From assembly GCA_037446395.1 (NCBI GenBank), contig JBBIIP010000009.1, positions 1 to 64,000 of the forward strand: a stretch of DNA of 64,000 bases, in the 5' to 3' direction. Both the position numbers and the translations under genes were made by a program. Shown in pieces: positions 1-7,425 of this stretch (its first letter is position 1; each line of letters begins with the position of its first letter). The notes under the pieces were generated by a model. It was given only the letters and a program-made list of their open reading frames with translations, did not search any database and was not told the origin of the DNA. This DNA is from JAAYJT01 sp037446395 (lineage in GTDB: Bacteria; Bacteroidota; Bacteroidia; Bacteroidales; JAAYJT01).

Positions 1-49
1 AGGTTCAAGATTTGAGGTTCGAGGTTCAAGGTTTAAGGTTTAAGGTTGG
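1..49 (+). repeat. 7-bp-period GTTCRAR-type array, left flank
   Basis: Seven consecutive 7-mers beginning AGGTTCA are read from base 1 to 49, with variants AGATTTG, AGGTTCG, AGGTTTA and AGGTTGG. The array is cut by the start of the window, so its real length is unknown. It lies about 35 bp upstream of the four-helix-bundle gene and is in the same orientation as the array found downstream of that gene. Confidence 0.85.
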
Positions 50-83
50 GGTTTATGGTAGAAATAAAATAAAAAAATAGCAT

Positions 84-470
84 ATGAAGGTTGAACGTTT
101 TGAGGATTTGGAAGTATGGAAGGCGGCGCGGGAGCTTTGCAAAAAAATATTTGTGCTGATTTCTTCTGATGGCTTTCGGCGGGATTTTTCGCTCAAAGAC
201 CAGATCAGGGGTTCGTCTGGATCAATTATGGATAACATTGCCGAAGGGTTCGAGCGCGGAGGGAACAAGGAGTTTGTCCAATTTCTTAGCATTGCCAAAG
301 CATCATGCGGAGAAACCAGGTCTCAATTATACCGGGCATTCGATTCGGGATATATCAATGAAGAAACACTGGATGGCTTGGTGGAGGAAACAATGACACT
401 GAATAGAAGGATTTCGAGCCTGATGTCTTATCTGAAACAGAGTGATTATAAAGGCAGTAAATTTAAATGA
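84..470 (+). CDS. four-helix-bundle protein (23S rRNA intervening-sequence protein family)
   Basis: The 128-residue product matches the small four-helix-bundle family first described from 23S rRNA intervening sequences and related to the Avd accessory protein of diversity-generating retroelements. Visible family signatures are FEDLEVWKAA at residues 6-15, the central NIAEGFERG at 51-59, and a final long amphipathic helix. The length is typical. No 23S rRNA is nearby, so this is a free-standing copy. The biochemical role of such copies is not established; nucleic-acid or protein scaffolding is inference. The gene sits inside same-orientation 7-bp-period repeats on both sides, which is its most unusual property. 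The upstream stretch is AT-rich with no Shine-Dalgarno sequence, normal for Bacteroidota. Confidence 0.88.
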   Translation: MKVERFEDLEVWKAARELCKKIFVLISSDGFRRDFSLKDQIRGSSGSIMDNIAEGFERGGNKEFVQFLSIAKASCGETRSQLYRAFDSGYINEETLDGLVEETMTLNRRISSLMSYLKQSDYKGSKFK

Positions 471-473
471 ATG

Positions 474-570
474 GTTTGAGGTTCAAAGTTTGAGGTTCGA
501 AGTTCAAAGTTCAAAGTTCAAAGTTCGAAGTTCAAGGTTCAATGTTAAAGGTTCAAGGTTAAAGGTTCGA
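474..570 (+). repeat. 7-bp-period GTTCRAR array, right flank, part 1
   Basis: Units begin every 7 bases from 474 (GTTTGAG, GTTCAAA, GTTTGAG, GTTCGAA, GTTCAAA x3, GTTCGAA, GTTCAAG, GTTCAAT, GTTAAAG and so on) with no phase slip up to the N-run at 571. The array starts only 4 bases after the stop codon of the four-helix-bundle gene. Confidence 0.92.
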
Positions 571-653
571 NNNNNNNNNNNNNNNNNNNNNNNNNNNNNN
601 NNNNNNNNNNNNNNNNNNNNNNNNNNNNNNNNNNNNNNNNNNNNNNNNNNNNN
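571..653. other. assembly gap (83 N) inside the repeat array
   Basis: A run of 83 N interrupts the heptamer array. Units left of the gap start at positions equal to 5 modulo 7 and those to the right at 6 modulo 7, so if the array is continuous the true gap length is not 83. The repeat nature of the locus explains why assembly failed here. Confidence 0.97.
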
Positions 654-768
654 AAAGTTCGGAGTTCGGAGTTCAAAGTTCAAAGTTCGAAGTTCAAGGT
701 TCAAGGTTAAAGGTTCGAGGTTTAAAGTTCAAGGTTTGAGGCTCAAAGTTCAAAGTTCTAGGTTTTGG
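654..768 (+). repeat. 7-bp-period GTTCRAR array, right flank, part 2
   Basis: Sixteen in-phase units run from 657 to 768. The stretch 671-716 nearly repeats 516-564 of part 1, so a higher-order repeat of about 45-50 bp is built from the heptamers. The array ends 6 bases before the yqgE stop codon and therefore fills the whole space between two gene ends. Confidence 0.92.
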
Positions 769-774
769 ATTGTT

Positions 775-1374
775 TCAGTTCAGCATTGGGTCGAGGGGGT
801 AGTTGGGCCACATGGCGAAATCTTTTCCAAGTCGCTTCACAGATTTGTTCCAAAGGGTTTCGGACGCTGCATTGAATATAGTATTGGCATCTGCATCTGT
901 CACTACCCAGCTTTTCTCGTCGAGTTCGCGGTCGAGTTGCCTGGGCACCCATCCGGAATAGCCGATGAAGAAGCGGATATTCTGTCCATTGAGTAGATTG
1001 ATGGTAAGCATTTCTTTTACCGTTTCGATATCGCCTCCCCAGTAGAGGCCATCAAGAATTTCGGCGCTGCCCCCGATGCGGCTGCCCAGTGTGTGAATAA
1101 AATAGAGATTGGAGGTTTTTACAGGCCCGCCTAAGTAGAGCTTGCCATCGTATTGCGGAAAGCCTTTGATGATGTCGTTAAATCTCAGGTCAACGGGCTT
1201 GTTGACAATCAAGCCAAAAGTGCCTTCGATGCTATGCTCTGCCAACAGAACCACTGATCGTCGGAAATAGAAGTCGTGCATCAATGGCTCACTGATGAGG
1301 ATGCGCCCGGTAGCCGGCGGTGTAATACCCAGGCGCTTTTTTTCATTTTTGTTTCCCGGGGTAACTGGCATCAT
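775..1374 (-). CDS. YqgE/AlgH family protein
   Basis: The 199-residue protein belongs to the YqgE/AlgH (DUF179) family of small cytoplasmic proteins found across bacteria; the molecular role is not known, and AlgH was once linked to alginate regulation in Pseudomonas. Family hallmarks seen are GRILISEPLM near residue 22, the FGLIVNKP strand-turn at about 53-60, LGGPV near 79, and FFIGYSGW followed by the Q-L-D-E-L pattern near 136-150. Length is usual. It is transcribed alone, divergently from murL, and its 3-prime end abuts the heptamer array. Two adjacent ATG codons (1374, 1371) are possible starts. Confidence 0.9.
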   Translation of the reverse strand: MMPVTPGNKNEKKRLGITPPATGRILISEPLMHDFYFRRSVVLLAEHSIEGTFGLIVNKPVDLRFNDIIKGFPQYDGKLYLGGPVKTSNLYFIHTLGSRIGGSAEILDGLYWGGDIETVKEMLTINLLNGQNIRFFIGYSGWVPRQLDRELDEKSWVVTDADANTIFNAASETLWNKSVKRLGKDFAMWPNYPLDPMLN

Positions 1375-1424
1375 CGTTTAGTTTTGTGCTTAAGCATTTG
1401 CTGCCATTTGTGACTTCTAATTCG

Positions 1425-1432
1425 TAAATTTG
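1425..1432 (+). promoter_or_regulatory. putative -7 element TAAATTTG for murL
   Basis: TAAATTTG fits the Bacteroidota TAnnTTTG -7 box and lies 60 bp upstream of the murL start. A TTTG at 1407-1410 is too close (14 bp) to be an ideal -33 box. Confidence 0.4.
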
Positions 1433-1491
1433 CCGCAAAAAGATCAGCTTGCTGGCTCAAAGGTAGTCAAATTCAGTAACATTCTGCATAA

Positions 1492-2880
1492 GTGGCTCAC
1501 ACAAAGGAAAAAAAATATCATAGTTTGCGCAGCCAATACCCTTGGTTTGCTTATGAGTCATTTCACTATCGTTGGGAAGAAGGGGCTTTGTCGGGTGGAT
1601 TTCACTTTAACCTTTCAGGAAAATATTCATTCAAGCCATCTTTCCGATTCGAAAACCGGCAATTCATTCAACAACCCGCAGAGGAGATCATCCGGAGCCT
1701 TGTTTTTCATATCGGATTGGTTGAGATGATCAGCTACTGGAAAGCGGCCTGCTCCCCTACTATCATCATCAAGCCTTGCGCATTTCATCCAGAGGCAGAA
1801 TATTTTTGGCGGAAGTTATATTTTCATGGCCTGGGGGAGTTTTTCCACACCATTGGAATCAAGCCCGATTATCATGATTTTGTGAAATTTATTGCTGTGG
1901 AAACAGCAGTTCCCAAGCCGTTTTCAATAAATGCAGGCAATAATATTTTGTTGCCAATTGGCGGCGGGAAAGATTCGGCAGTAAGCCTTGCGTTGCTTAC
2001 CCAGGCCAATAAGCCTGTTACGCCATTTCTGCTCAACCCGCTGGCGGCATCAATCAATACCATAGTCCGGGCCGGGCTAAGGGTCGGAGACGCTGTGGTG
2101 GTGAAACGGACCATTGACCCGTTGCTGTTGCATTTGAATCAAAAAGGGTTTCTTAATGGGCATACCCCATTTTCAGCTTTGCTGGCTTTTTATTCACTTC
2201 TTGCTGCTGCTATAACAGGAAGAAACAGTATTTTACTTTCTAATGAATCGAGTGCCAATGAAGCCACTATCCCCGGCACCACCATCAATCACCAGTATTC
2301 GAAGAGTTTTGAGTTCGAAAAAGATTTTCGGGCCTATTATCAGCAAAATATCAGCAGGGACCTCAATTATTTCAGTTTTCTTCGCCCTATCAACGAGTTG
2401 CAAGTTGCTTCGATCTTTGCAAAACTCAAGCACTATCATGGGGTTTTCAGAAGCTGCAACGCTGGAAGCAAAACCGGAACCTGGTGCGGCAAATGTTCAA
2501 AATGCCTTTTTACGTTTATTATTCTTTCGCCTTTTCTGCCTCCGGGCGACCTTTTGAAGATTTTTGGCCGGAACCTTTTGGATGACATGGACTTGTATCC
2601 ATATTTTGAACAACTGTGTGGCTTATCGCCCGAGAAACCATTTGACTGTGTCGGCACCATTGATGAGGTGAATGCAGCAGTTTTAAAAACAATTGATCAT
2701 TACGGAAGATCTCCCTTGCCTGCGCTGCTCGAAGGTTATTATAACCGAAGAAACGAGACAAGTAATAATAACACAGATTTTCAGAATCTTATGCGGCAAT
2801 TCAATAAAACACACTTTCTTCCTGGTGAATTTGAGACAATTTTAAAAGGTGCACTACTTGAAAGCATTTCTGAAAAATAA
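1492..2880 (+). CDS. murL: MurL-like UDP-MurNAc-L-Ala-L-Glu epimerase
   Basis: The 462-residue protein resembles MurL, the ATP-dependent epimerase first characterised in Xanthomonas, which inverts the terminal L-Glu of UDP-MurNAc-L-Ala-L-Glu to D-Glu. Seen directly: a PP-loop-type ATP motif PIGGGKDS at residues 155-162, NGHTPFSAL at 222-230, LLSNESSANE at 248-257, NHQYSKSFEFE at 266-276, and a C-x2-C-x2-C group (C332, C335, C338). All are features I associate with MurL. It overlaps the following murD-like gene by 32 bp, the partner expected for this pathway. The start is a GTG; a TTG or another GTG cannot be excluded. Function is inferred from family and context; a general PP-loop enzyme is the alternative. 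Confidence 0.82.
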   Translation: MAHTKEKKYHSLRSQYPWFAYESFHYRWEEGALSGGFHFNLSGKYSFKPSFRFENRQFIQQPAEEIIRSLVFHIGLVEMISYWKAACSPTIIIKPCAFHPEAEYFWRKLYFHGLGEFFHTIGIKPDYHDFVKFIAVETAVPKPFSINAGNNILLPIGGGKDSAVSLALLTQANKPVTPFLLNPLAASINTIVRAGLRVGDAVVVKRTIDPLLLHLNQKGFLNGHTPFSALLAFYSLLAAAITGRNSILLSNESSANEATIPGTTINHQYSKSFEFEKDFRAYYQQNISRDLNYFSFLRPINELQVASIFAKLKHYHGVFRSCNAGSKTGTWCGKCSKCLFTFIILSPFLPPGDLLKIFGRNLLDDMDLYPYFEQLCGLSPEKPFDCVGTIDEVNAAVLKTIDHYGRSPLPALLEGYYNRRNETSNNNTDFQNLMRQFNKTHFLPGEFETILKGALLESISEK

Positions 2881-4240
2881 ACTCGCCGGCAGAAAAGTGC
2901 TGATACTTGGCTTTGGTGTTGAAGGCCAGTCAACTTATCGTTTGCTGCGGGGCTATTTTCCTGAATTGCCCATCGCCATTGCCGACCGTTGTGATAGCTT
3001 GCCCAATCATGGCCTTTGTCAACACGCACTCACAACGACCATTGCCGGCCCTACATATCTTGATTGTCTTTCGGACTTTGACCTGATCATAAAAACCCCG
3101 GGGCTTCCTTTACGAGATATTCCGGCTATTTTCAATCCTTCGCATTTCACTTCACAAACCGGTCTTTTTCTCGAAGCCTATCGCAATCAGGTTGTTGGCA
3201 TCACGGGCACCAAAGGGAAAACCACCACAGCAAGCCTTGTGCATCATATTTTTAAGGCTGCTGGGCTTGATACCCTGCTGGTTGGGAACATGGGGCGTCC
3301 ACCCTTTGAGGTGATTAAGCAAATCAGCCCACAAACCCAAGTAGTATTTGAGCTGTCGTCGCACCAGCTCGAAACTGCGACTGTTTCGCCAAAAGTGGCA
3401 TTGCTGCTAAACATTTACCAGGAGCACCTGGATCATTACAAAAGCTACCTTCACTATCAGCTGGCCAAGTACAACATTGCCCGATTTCAGCAACCGGATG
3501 ACTATTTCATCTATTTTGGCAAGGACCAAAGGATCAATACATTAATTCGCGAGACGCCTTTGAAATCGAAACTTATCGCTTTTGGCACAGATTCGCCCGA
3601 GAAAGAGCTCGTCTTCATCCGCAATGGGGTTCTCTATGCCCACCTGAATTCGAGGCCCGAAAAAATCTGCGAAATGCGGGATTTGAAAGCACTTGCCGGA
3701 GATCACAACCGTTTAAACCTTGCTGCCGCTGCAGCTGCATGCCTGATTAAGGAAATTTCGCCGGAAGTGATTGGAAAAGCCGCAATGACTTTTGAATCCC
3801 TTCCGCACCGGCTTGAGAAAGTGGGAGTATATGGTGGCAAGATTTTTTATAACGACTCGATTGCCACCATCCCCGAGGCAGTGATGATGGCAGTAGATAC
3901 CCTTAGAGATGTTGATTGTCTGATACTTGGAGGTTATGACCGGGGGATAGATTACCATGATTTTGCCGCGTTTTTGAGCCAAAGCACAATCAATCACCTT
4001 GTTTTGACCGGGAAAGCGGGTTTGCGGTTATATAATATTCTTCAGGCAGATTATCAGTGTGCCGGACGGTGCAGTTTTTTCGAAAAGTTTGATGATGCAG
4101 CAATTGCTGCTATTGTCAAAACAGAATCCGGAAAAATTTGCCTTCTTTCGCCGGCTGCATCAAGCTATGATCAATTTAAAAACTTCGAGCACCGGGGCAA
4201 CAGGTTCCGCGAGATTATTGAGGATTACTTTTCACAATAA
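2849..4240 (+). CDS. murD2: Mur ligase, MurD2-type UDP-MurNAc-L-Ala--L-Glu ligase
   Basis: This 463-residue Mur ligase has the MurD layout: an N-terminal Rossmann-like UDP-binding region (GFGVEGQST, residues 21-29), the ATP P-loop GTKGKTT at 120-126, the ELSSHQLE segment with Mur-ligase acidic residue near 173-180, NIYQEHLDHY near 189-198 and the C-terminal domain with PHRLE and ND-S-ATIPEA motifs. In Xanthomonas the murL neighbour MurD2 adds L-Glu rather than D-Glu; here the same pairing with a 32-bp overlap argues for L-Glu specificity, which the sequence alone does not prove. The start is GTG and coupled translation with murL is likely. Ordinary MurD (D-Glu adding) is the alternative. Confidence 0.8.
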   Translation: MHYLKAFLKNKLAGRKVLILGFGVEGQSTYRLLRGYFPELPIAIADRCDSLPNHGLCQHALTTTIAGPTYLDCLSDFDLIIKTPGLPLRDIPAIFNPSHFTSQTGLFLEAYRNQVVGITGTKGKTTTASLVHHIFKAAGLDTLLVGNMGRPPFEVIKQISPQTQVVFELSSHQLETATVSPKVALLLNIYQEHLDHYKSYLHYQLAKYNIARFQQPDDYFIYFGKDQRINTLIRETPLKSKLIAFGTDSPEKELVFIRNGVLYAHLNSRPEKICEMRDLKALAGDHNRLNLAAAAAACLIKEISPEVIGKAAMTFESLPHRLEKVGVYGGKIFYNDSIATIPEAVMMAVDTLRDVDCLILGGYDRGIDYHDFAAFLSQSTINHLVLTGKAGLRLYNILQADYQCAGRCSFFEKFDDAAIAAIVKTESGKICLLSPAASSYDQFKNFEHRGNRFREIIEDYFSQ

Positions 4241-4318
4241 TATTCCGCAAAAGAAATTTTTCCAATGCGAATTTTGCGGTTGACCAAAAAGTGGGGGAAT
4301 CTAAATTTTTGCAACTCG

Positions 4319-4612
4319 TCAGGATGCCCCTTTTTTCCTGCGTGCTGGTTTTTCAACTTCCGGCTGGTCAGTAGGTTTAACATCTTTTTTTACAGGAGCT
4401 TTTCGGGGAGCAATGGCCTTGATGGGTTGCTCTTTTACCACAGGTGAAACCTCCTGCACACTCTCGGCGGGTTCTGTTTCGGGTGGATAGGTTTGCACTA
4501 TTGCCGGCGAAGTGATTTGGGGCTTATAACCAGCACTTTTTTTTGGCCTGCGAACGCCATAAGAGCCTTGGAAAATTTTACCGCGTCGTGTTTTTTTGTC
4601 ACCTTTTCCCAT
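4319..4612 (-). CDS. ribosomal protein THX with long C-terminal extension
   Basis: The first 23 residues (MGKGDKKTRRGKIFQGSYGV and RRP) match ribosomal protein bTHX, a very short basic protein of the small subunit. The usual Bacteroidota protein is only about 30-60 residues; this one has 97, with residues 30-97 made of a low-complexity Pro/Glu/Lys/Val tail ending in a basic ARRKKGAS. The tail may stay disordered or be an adaptation to larger rRNA contacts; this is inference. The gene is monocistronic and convergent with murD2. Confidence 0.85.
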   Translation of the reverse strand: MGKGDKKTRRGKIFQGSYGVRRPKKSAGYKPQITSPAIVQTYPPETEPAESVQEVSPVVKEQPIKAIAPRKAPVKKDVKPTDQPEVEKPARRKKGAS

Positions 4613-4769
4613 AAAACATCTATTTGAGTTGATTTTAATTTTATGTCGTAAAATTAGAAAAACAATTGTGTTTATGAAACTTTTTCATGAAAAACTTAAT
4701 ATTTTCAATTTTTAACTGCTTTGATTTGCTATTTAATCTGAATTGTTCATCAAATAACATAAACTCACC

Positions 4770-5132
4770 ATGTCTCTCTGTCGGCGCTGCCGGCTTTATG
4801 GGCTTCGGTACAGGCAATCATTGGGGGAATTGGAGAAAAGGTTCAAAATCCCCTTGGCCTTCTATTCAAAGCGGGAAGAAAAAGCGCCACCTGGCTTTGG
4901 GAGATAAGGGATTGATTGAGAAAAAATTGATTTCAAACTTCTTTCACTAAACAGGTAGGGATCAACTTTTTCTGGCAATTTCAAAAGTGGATAACGCCCA
5001 TTGATTTGATGGTGGCTCCTTTTAGGCATTTCTTATGGCCGTTTCTAATCAGAGTAATAGAAATTTGTTTTCATACTCGCCTTTAACCAATGGGCACTTT
5101 TGCCATGGGTCCTCGTTGAAAGAAAAAAGTGA
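4770..5132 (+). pseudogene. possible decayed coding fragment in a 580-bp gene-free stretch (SRAP/YedK-like?)
   Basis: Between THX and the TPR gene there is no intact gene. From ATG 4770 a 45-codon frame contains SLGELEKRFKIP, and in another frame 5085-5132 reads NQWALLPWVLVE. These two pieces recall the N-terminal helix and the QWGLIPHW segment of SRAP (HMCES/YedK) abasic-site-processing proteins, but stop codons and frame changes separate them. The similarity is short and could be chance; the remaining sequence shows nothing recognisable. Confidence 0.2.
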
Positions 5133-5141
5133 ATGCGGGGG

Positions 5142-5172
5142 CTTGTCGGACAGAAAAAATAAATTACTTTTG
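5142..5172 (+). promoter_or_regulatory. promoter: CTTG -33, 19 bp, TACTTTTG -7
   Basis: CTTG at 5142-5145 and TACTTTTG at 5165-5172 are 19 bp apart, the spacing of Bacteroidota housekeeping promoters. The -7 box ends 20 bp before the ATG of the TPR gene. Confidence 0.65.
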
Positions 5173-5192
5173 CGCTCTAAAATTAAAAGACC

Positions 5193-5882
5193 ATGGCTAA
5201 GAAGAAAGACCGGACTGAAGAAAACATTACAGCAGTTGAAGAAGCATTAAGCAGATCCGAGCTATTTATTGAAAAAAACCAGAAAATCCTGATCACGGTA
5301 GTTTTGGTGATCATTGTGCTGGTGATGGCATTTTTTGCTTTGAAGCGGTTTTTTATCGAACCACGGGAAAAGGAAGCCCAGTCATTGATCTTCAAAGCTG
5401 AGCAGTATTTCGAAAAGGACTCTCTCAATCTTGCCCTTGATGGCGATGGTACTTATCCGGGTTTTCTTGAAATTGCGAGTGATTTCAGATGGACAAAAAC
5501 CGCACGCCTGGCCAACTATTACGCAGGCCTGATATACCTTGAAAAAGGTGAATTTAACAATGCAATCAAACACCTGAAGAAATTCAGATCCAATGACTAT
5601 CTTGTGGCAAATATGGCGCTGGGTGCCCAGGGCGACGCATGGCTTGAACTCAACAAGCCCGAAAAAGCAGTAGGTTACTACCTGAAAGCATCAAAAAACC
5701 GCCCCAACGATTTCACTACTCCAATGTTTCTGATGAAGGCTGCAATGACTTATGAACACATGGGAAAATATGAGAAAGCCATAGACATTTACGAGCGGCT
5801 CAAGACCAAACATGTTGATTCACAAGAAGGAAGGGAAGCAGAAAAGTATATTGCGCGCGCCAAAGCGTTGCTCAAGAAATAG
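5193..5882 (+). CDS. membrane-anchored tetratricopeptide-repeat protein (YfgM/CcmI-like size)
   Basis: The 229-residue protein has a charged cytoplasmic N-terminus (residues 1-30), one transmembrane segment (about 31-50) and a soluble part with TPR-like helical pairs: residues about 105-130 (YYAGLIYLEKGEFNNAIKHL), 140-165 and 185-215 (AAMTYEHMGKYEKAIDIYER). The topology resembles YfgM-type proteins, in which the TPR domain is periplasmic and works with the Sec translocon and chaperones, and the common Bacteroidota tetratricopeptide proteins of this size. The exact role cannot be derived. It is monocistronic with its own promoter. The ATG at 5193 lies correctly downstream of the promoter. Confidence 0.8.
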   Translation: MAKKKDRTEENITAVEEALSRSELFIEKNQKILITVVLVIIVLVMAFFALKRFFIEPREKEAQSLIFKAEQYFEKDSLNLALDGDGTYPGFLEIASDFRWTKTARLANYYAGLIYLEKGEFNNAIKHLKKFRSNDYLVANMALGAQGDAWLELNKPEKAVGYYLKASKNRPNDFTTPMFLMKAAMTYEHMGKYEKAIDIYERLKTKHVDSQEGREAEKYIARAKALLKK

Positions 5883-6253
5883 CTGGTTTTCATTTCAAAA
5901 CAAGTTTTCTGCCCGAAACATTTCGGCCGAGCATATCGGTTTTCATTTTTTCAGATCTATAAGCCACACAAGGCAAAATTCATTGCATCTTTGCATTGCA
6001 ATTGAATAAGAGGCGTTATTTACAGCGTTGTCTTGAGTGGAGAAGTGCATACACCCACGCCCCAACATCTTTCGCAAAAACCGGCAAGCAATGTGCGTTA
6101 TATTGATGCGGTTCGTATGTATAAAGTGAAAATAAAAGAATCACGAAAACCTGAATTCTTAATAGAAAATTAAATTCCCGCGCTTTGAGAGAGTTCAAAT
6201 GTGATCCTGAAAAATAACCCGAAAGCGTTGCAGTAATTTAGACAAAAGTTCAG
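5883..6253 (+). other. gene-free intergenic stretch upstream of fmt
   Basis: These 370 bases hold no open frame that looks coding, no clear promoter box and no strong hairpin. A tandem of imperfect TGCATTGCAATT-like words at about 5983-6002 is visible. I see nothing further. Confidence 0.5.
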
Positions 6254-7231
6254 ATGAAAACCAGGCAAGAGTTCAGAATTGTGTTCATGGGTACGCCCGA
6301 TTTTGCCGTGCCTTCGCTCAAGGTTTTAGTTGATGCCGGATATGAAATTGCTGCAGTTGTGACCGCCCCCGAAAAGCCAAAGGGACGGGGCTTGAGAACA
6401 GGATCAACAGCGGTTGCAGGGGTAGCCACCCAACTCAACCTACCCGTATTGAGCCCGGTAAGTTTGAAGGACGAATCTTTTCAGGACGCATTGAAGCGCT
6501 ATCATGCAGATTTGTTTGTGGTGGTTGCATTCCGGATGCTCCCGGAATCGGTTTGGAAAATGCCTGATTCCGGCACCATCAACCTTCATGCATCGCTGCT
6601 TCCACAATACCGGGGTGCAGCCCCGATCAATCATGTTATTATGAATGGAGAGTCCATCACCGGAGTAACAACCTTTTTTATAAATCAGGAAATAGATACC
6701 GGAAATGTGATTTTTCAGGAAAGCGTGAATATTCAGGCTGAGGAAACGGCTGGAAGTCTGCACGACCGTTTGATGCATATTGGCGCATCCCTTATGTTGA
6801 AATCCGTAGATGCCATCAGGCAAGGCAAGGCAGAATTGACCGGGCAACAAGACCTGGTGCCGTCCGATGCGCCTCTTAAGACAGCGCCAAAAATCAGAAA
6901 AAGCGATTGCCGTATCAACTGGAGTGCGCCTGCGAAAACCATTCATAACCATATCAGGGGATTGAGTCCATTTCCCGGGGCATTCAGCATCCTCAGCTCT
7001 CCTGAAGGAACAAAATATCAGGTAGGAATATTCAAGTCGGACATTCACCAGATTGAATCCGGCAATCCATCAACCAGCATTCTGATATCCGATCGCAATA
7101 CGCGGCTTTTGGTAGGAACGGCAGCTGGATGCATTGAAATACTCGAGATGCAATTTCCCGGGAAGAAAAAACTTGCTGTCAGTGAAATTTTAAAAGGAAC
7201 CCGGATCACGGACGAGTGGCTGTTTGAGTAG
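6254..7231 (+). CDS. fmt: methionyl-tRNA formyltransferase
   Basis: Fmt transfers the formyl group of 10-formyl-THF to Met-tRNA(fMet) in translation initiation. The 325-residue length is normal. The N-terminal catalytic domain shows FMGTPDFAVPSL (11-22), the substrate loop with KPKGRG (41-46), and the complete formyltransferase active site: N110, H112 in NLHASLLPQYRGAAPI and D148 in EIDTGNVIFQ. The C-terminal OB-like domain (about 205-325) contains NHIRGLSPFPGA. No neighbouring def gene is present; it stands alone. The ATG at 6254 places the first beta strand at the expected distance. Confidence 0.95.
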   Translation: MKTRQEFRIVFMGTPDFAVPSLKVLVDAGYEIAAVVTAPEKPKGRGLRTGSTAVAGVATQLNLPVLSPVSLKDESFQDALKRYHADLFVVVAFRMLPESVWKMPDSGTINLHASLLPQYRGAAPINHVIMNGESITGVTTFFINQEIDTGNVIFQESVNIQAEETAGSLHDRLMHIGASLMLKSVDAIRQGKAELTGQQDLVPSDAPLKTAPKIRKSDCRINWSAPAKTIHNHIRGLSPFPGAFSILSSPEGTKYQVGIFKSDIHQIESGNPSTSILISDRNTRLLVGTAAGCIEILEMQFPGKKKLAVSEILKGTRITDEWLFE

Positions 7232-7343
7232 ATAAAAACCAGCCCTAACCAGCGATTGATCATAGCAGAATGCGATCAGGCCGTCTGTTTTATTAACAAA
7301 AGAAAAGTTTTATTAACATTTGTTGCTTTTTTTGCTCAAACCC

Positions 7344-7374
7344 CTTGATTTTCGCAGGAAATAGATTACTTTTG
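7344..7374 (+). promoter_or_regulatory. promoter of HU gene: CTTG, 19 bp, TACTTTTG
   Basis: CTTG at 7344-7347 and TACTTTTG at 7367-7374 are 19 bp apart. The -7 box is identical to that of the TPR gene at 5165. It leaves a leader of roughly 45 bases before the HU start. Confidence 0.65.
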
Positions 7375-7425
7375 CCTTAAGAATTTATTTTACTATCCTT
7401 AAGTCTAATCTAAACCTCCTGCGAA

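Noticed and set aside
84..470. Avd protein of a diversity-generating retroelement
   Set aside because: No reverse transcriptase, template repeat or variable repeat was found in the window.
474..768. CRISPR array
   Set aside because: The units are 7 bp without spacers and no cas gene is nearby.
442..996. Long plus-strand open frame across the heptamer array and gap, and its minus-strand counterpart at 504-704
   Set aside because: They are translations of the 7-bp repeat and of N bases, and the plus frame runs on as the antisense of yqgE.
1492..2880. tRNA-thiolation or queuosine PP-loop enzyme
   Set aside because: The GGGKDS motif alone would allow it, but the downstream NHQYSKSFEFE and NESSANE motifs and the coupled Mur ligase fit MurL better.
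4687..4950. 87-codon frame as a gene
   Set aside because: Composition is irregular, no promoter or family match, and another frame of the same stretch looks more protein-like.
5883..6253. Small genes or an RNA in the fmt upstream region
   Set aside because: No frame with coding character and no stable structured element could be supported by reading.
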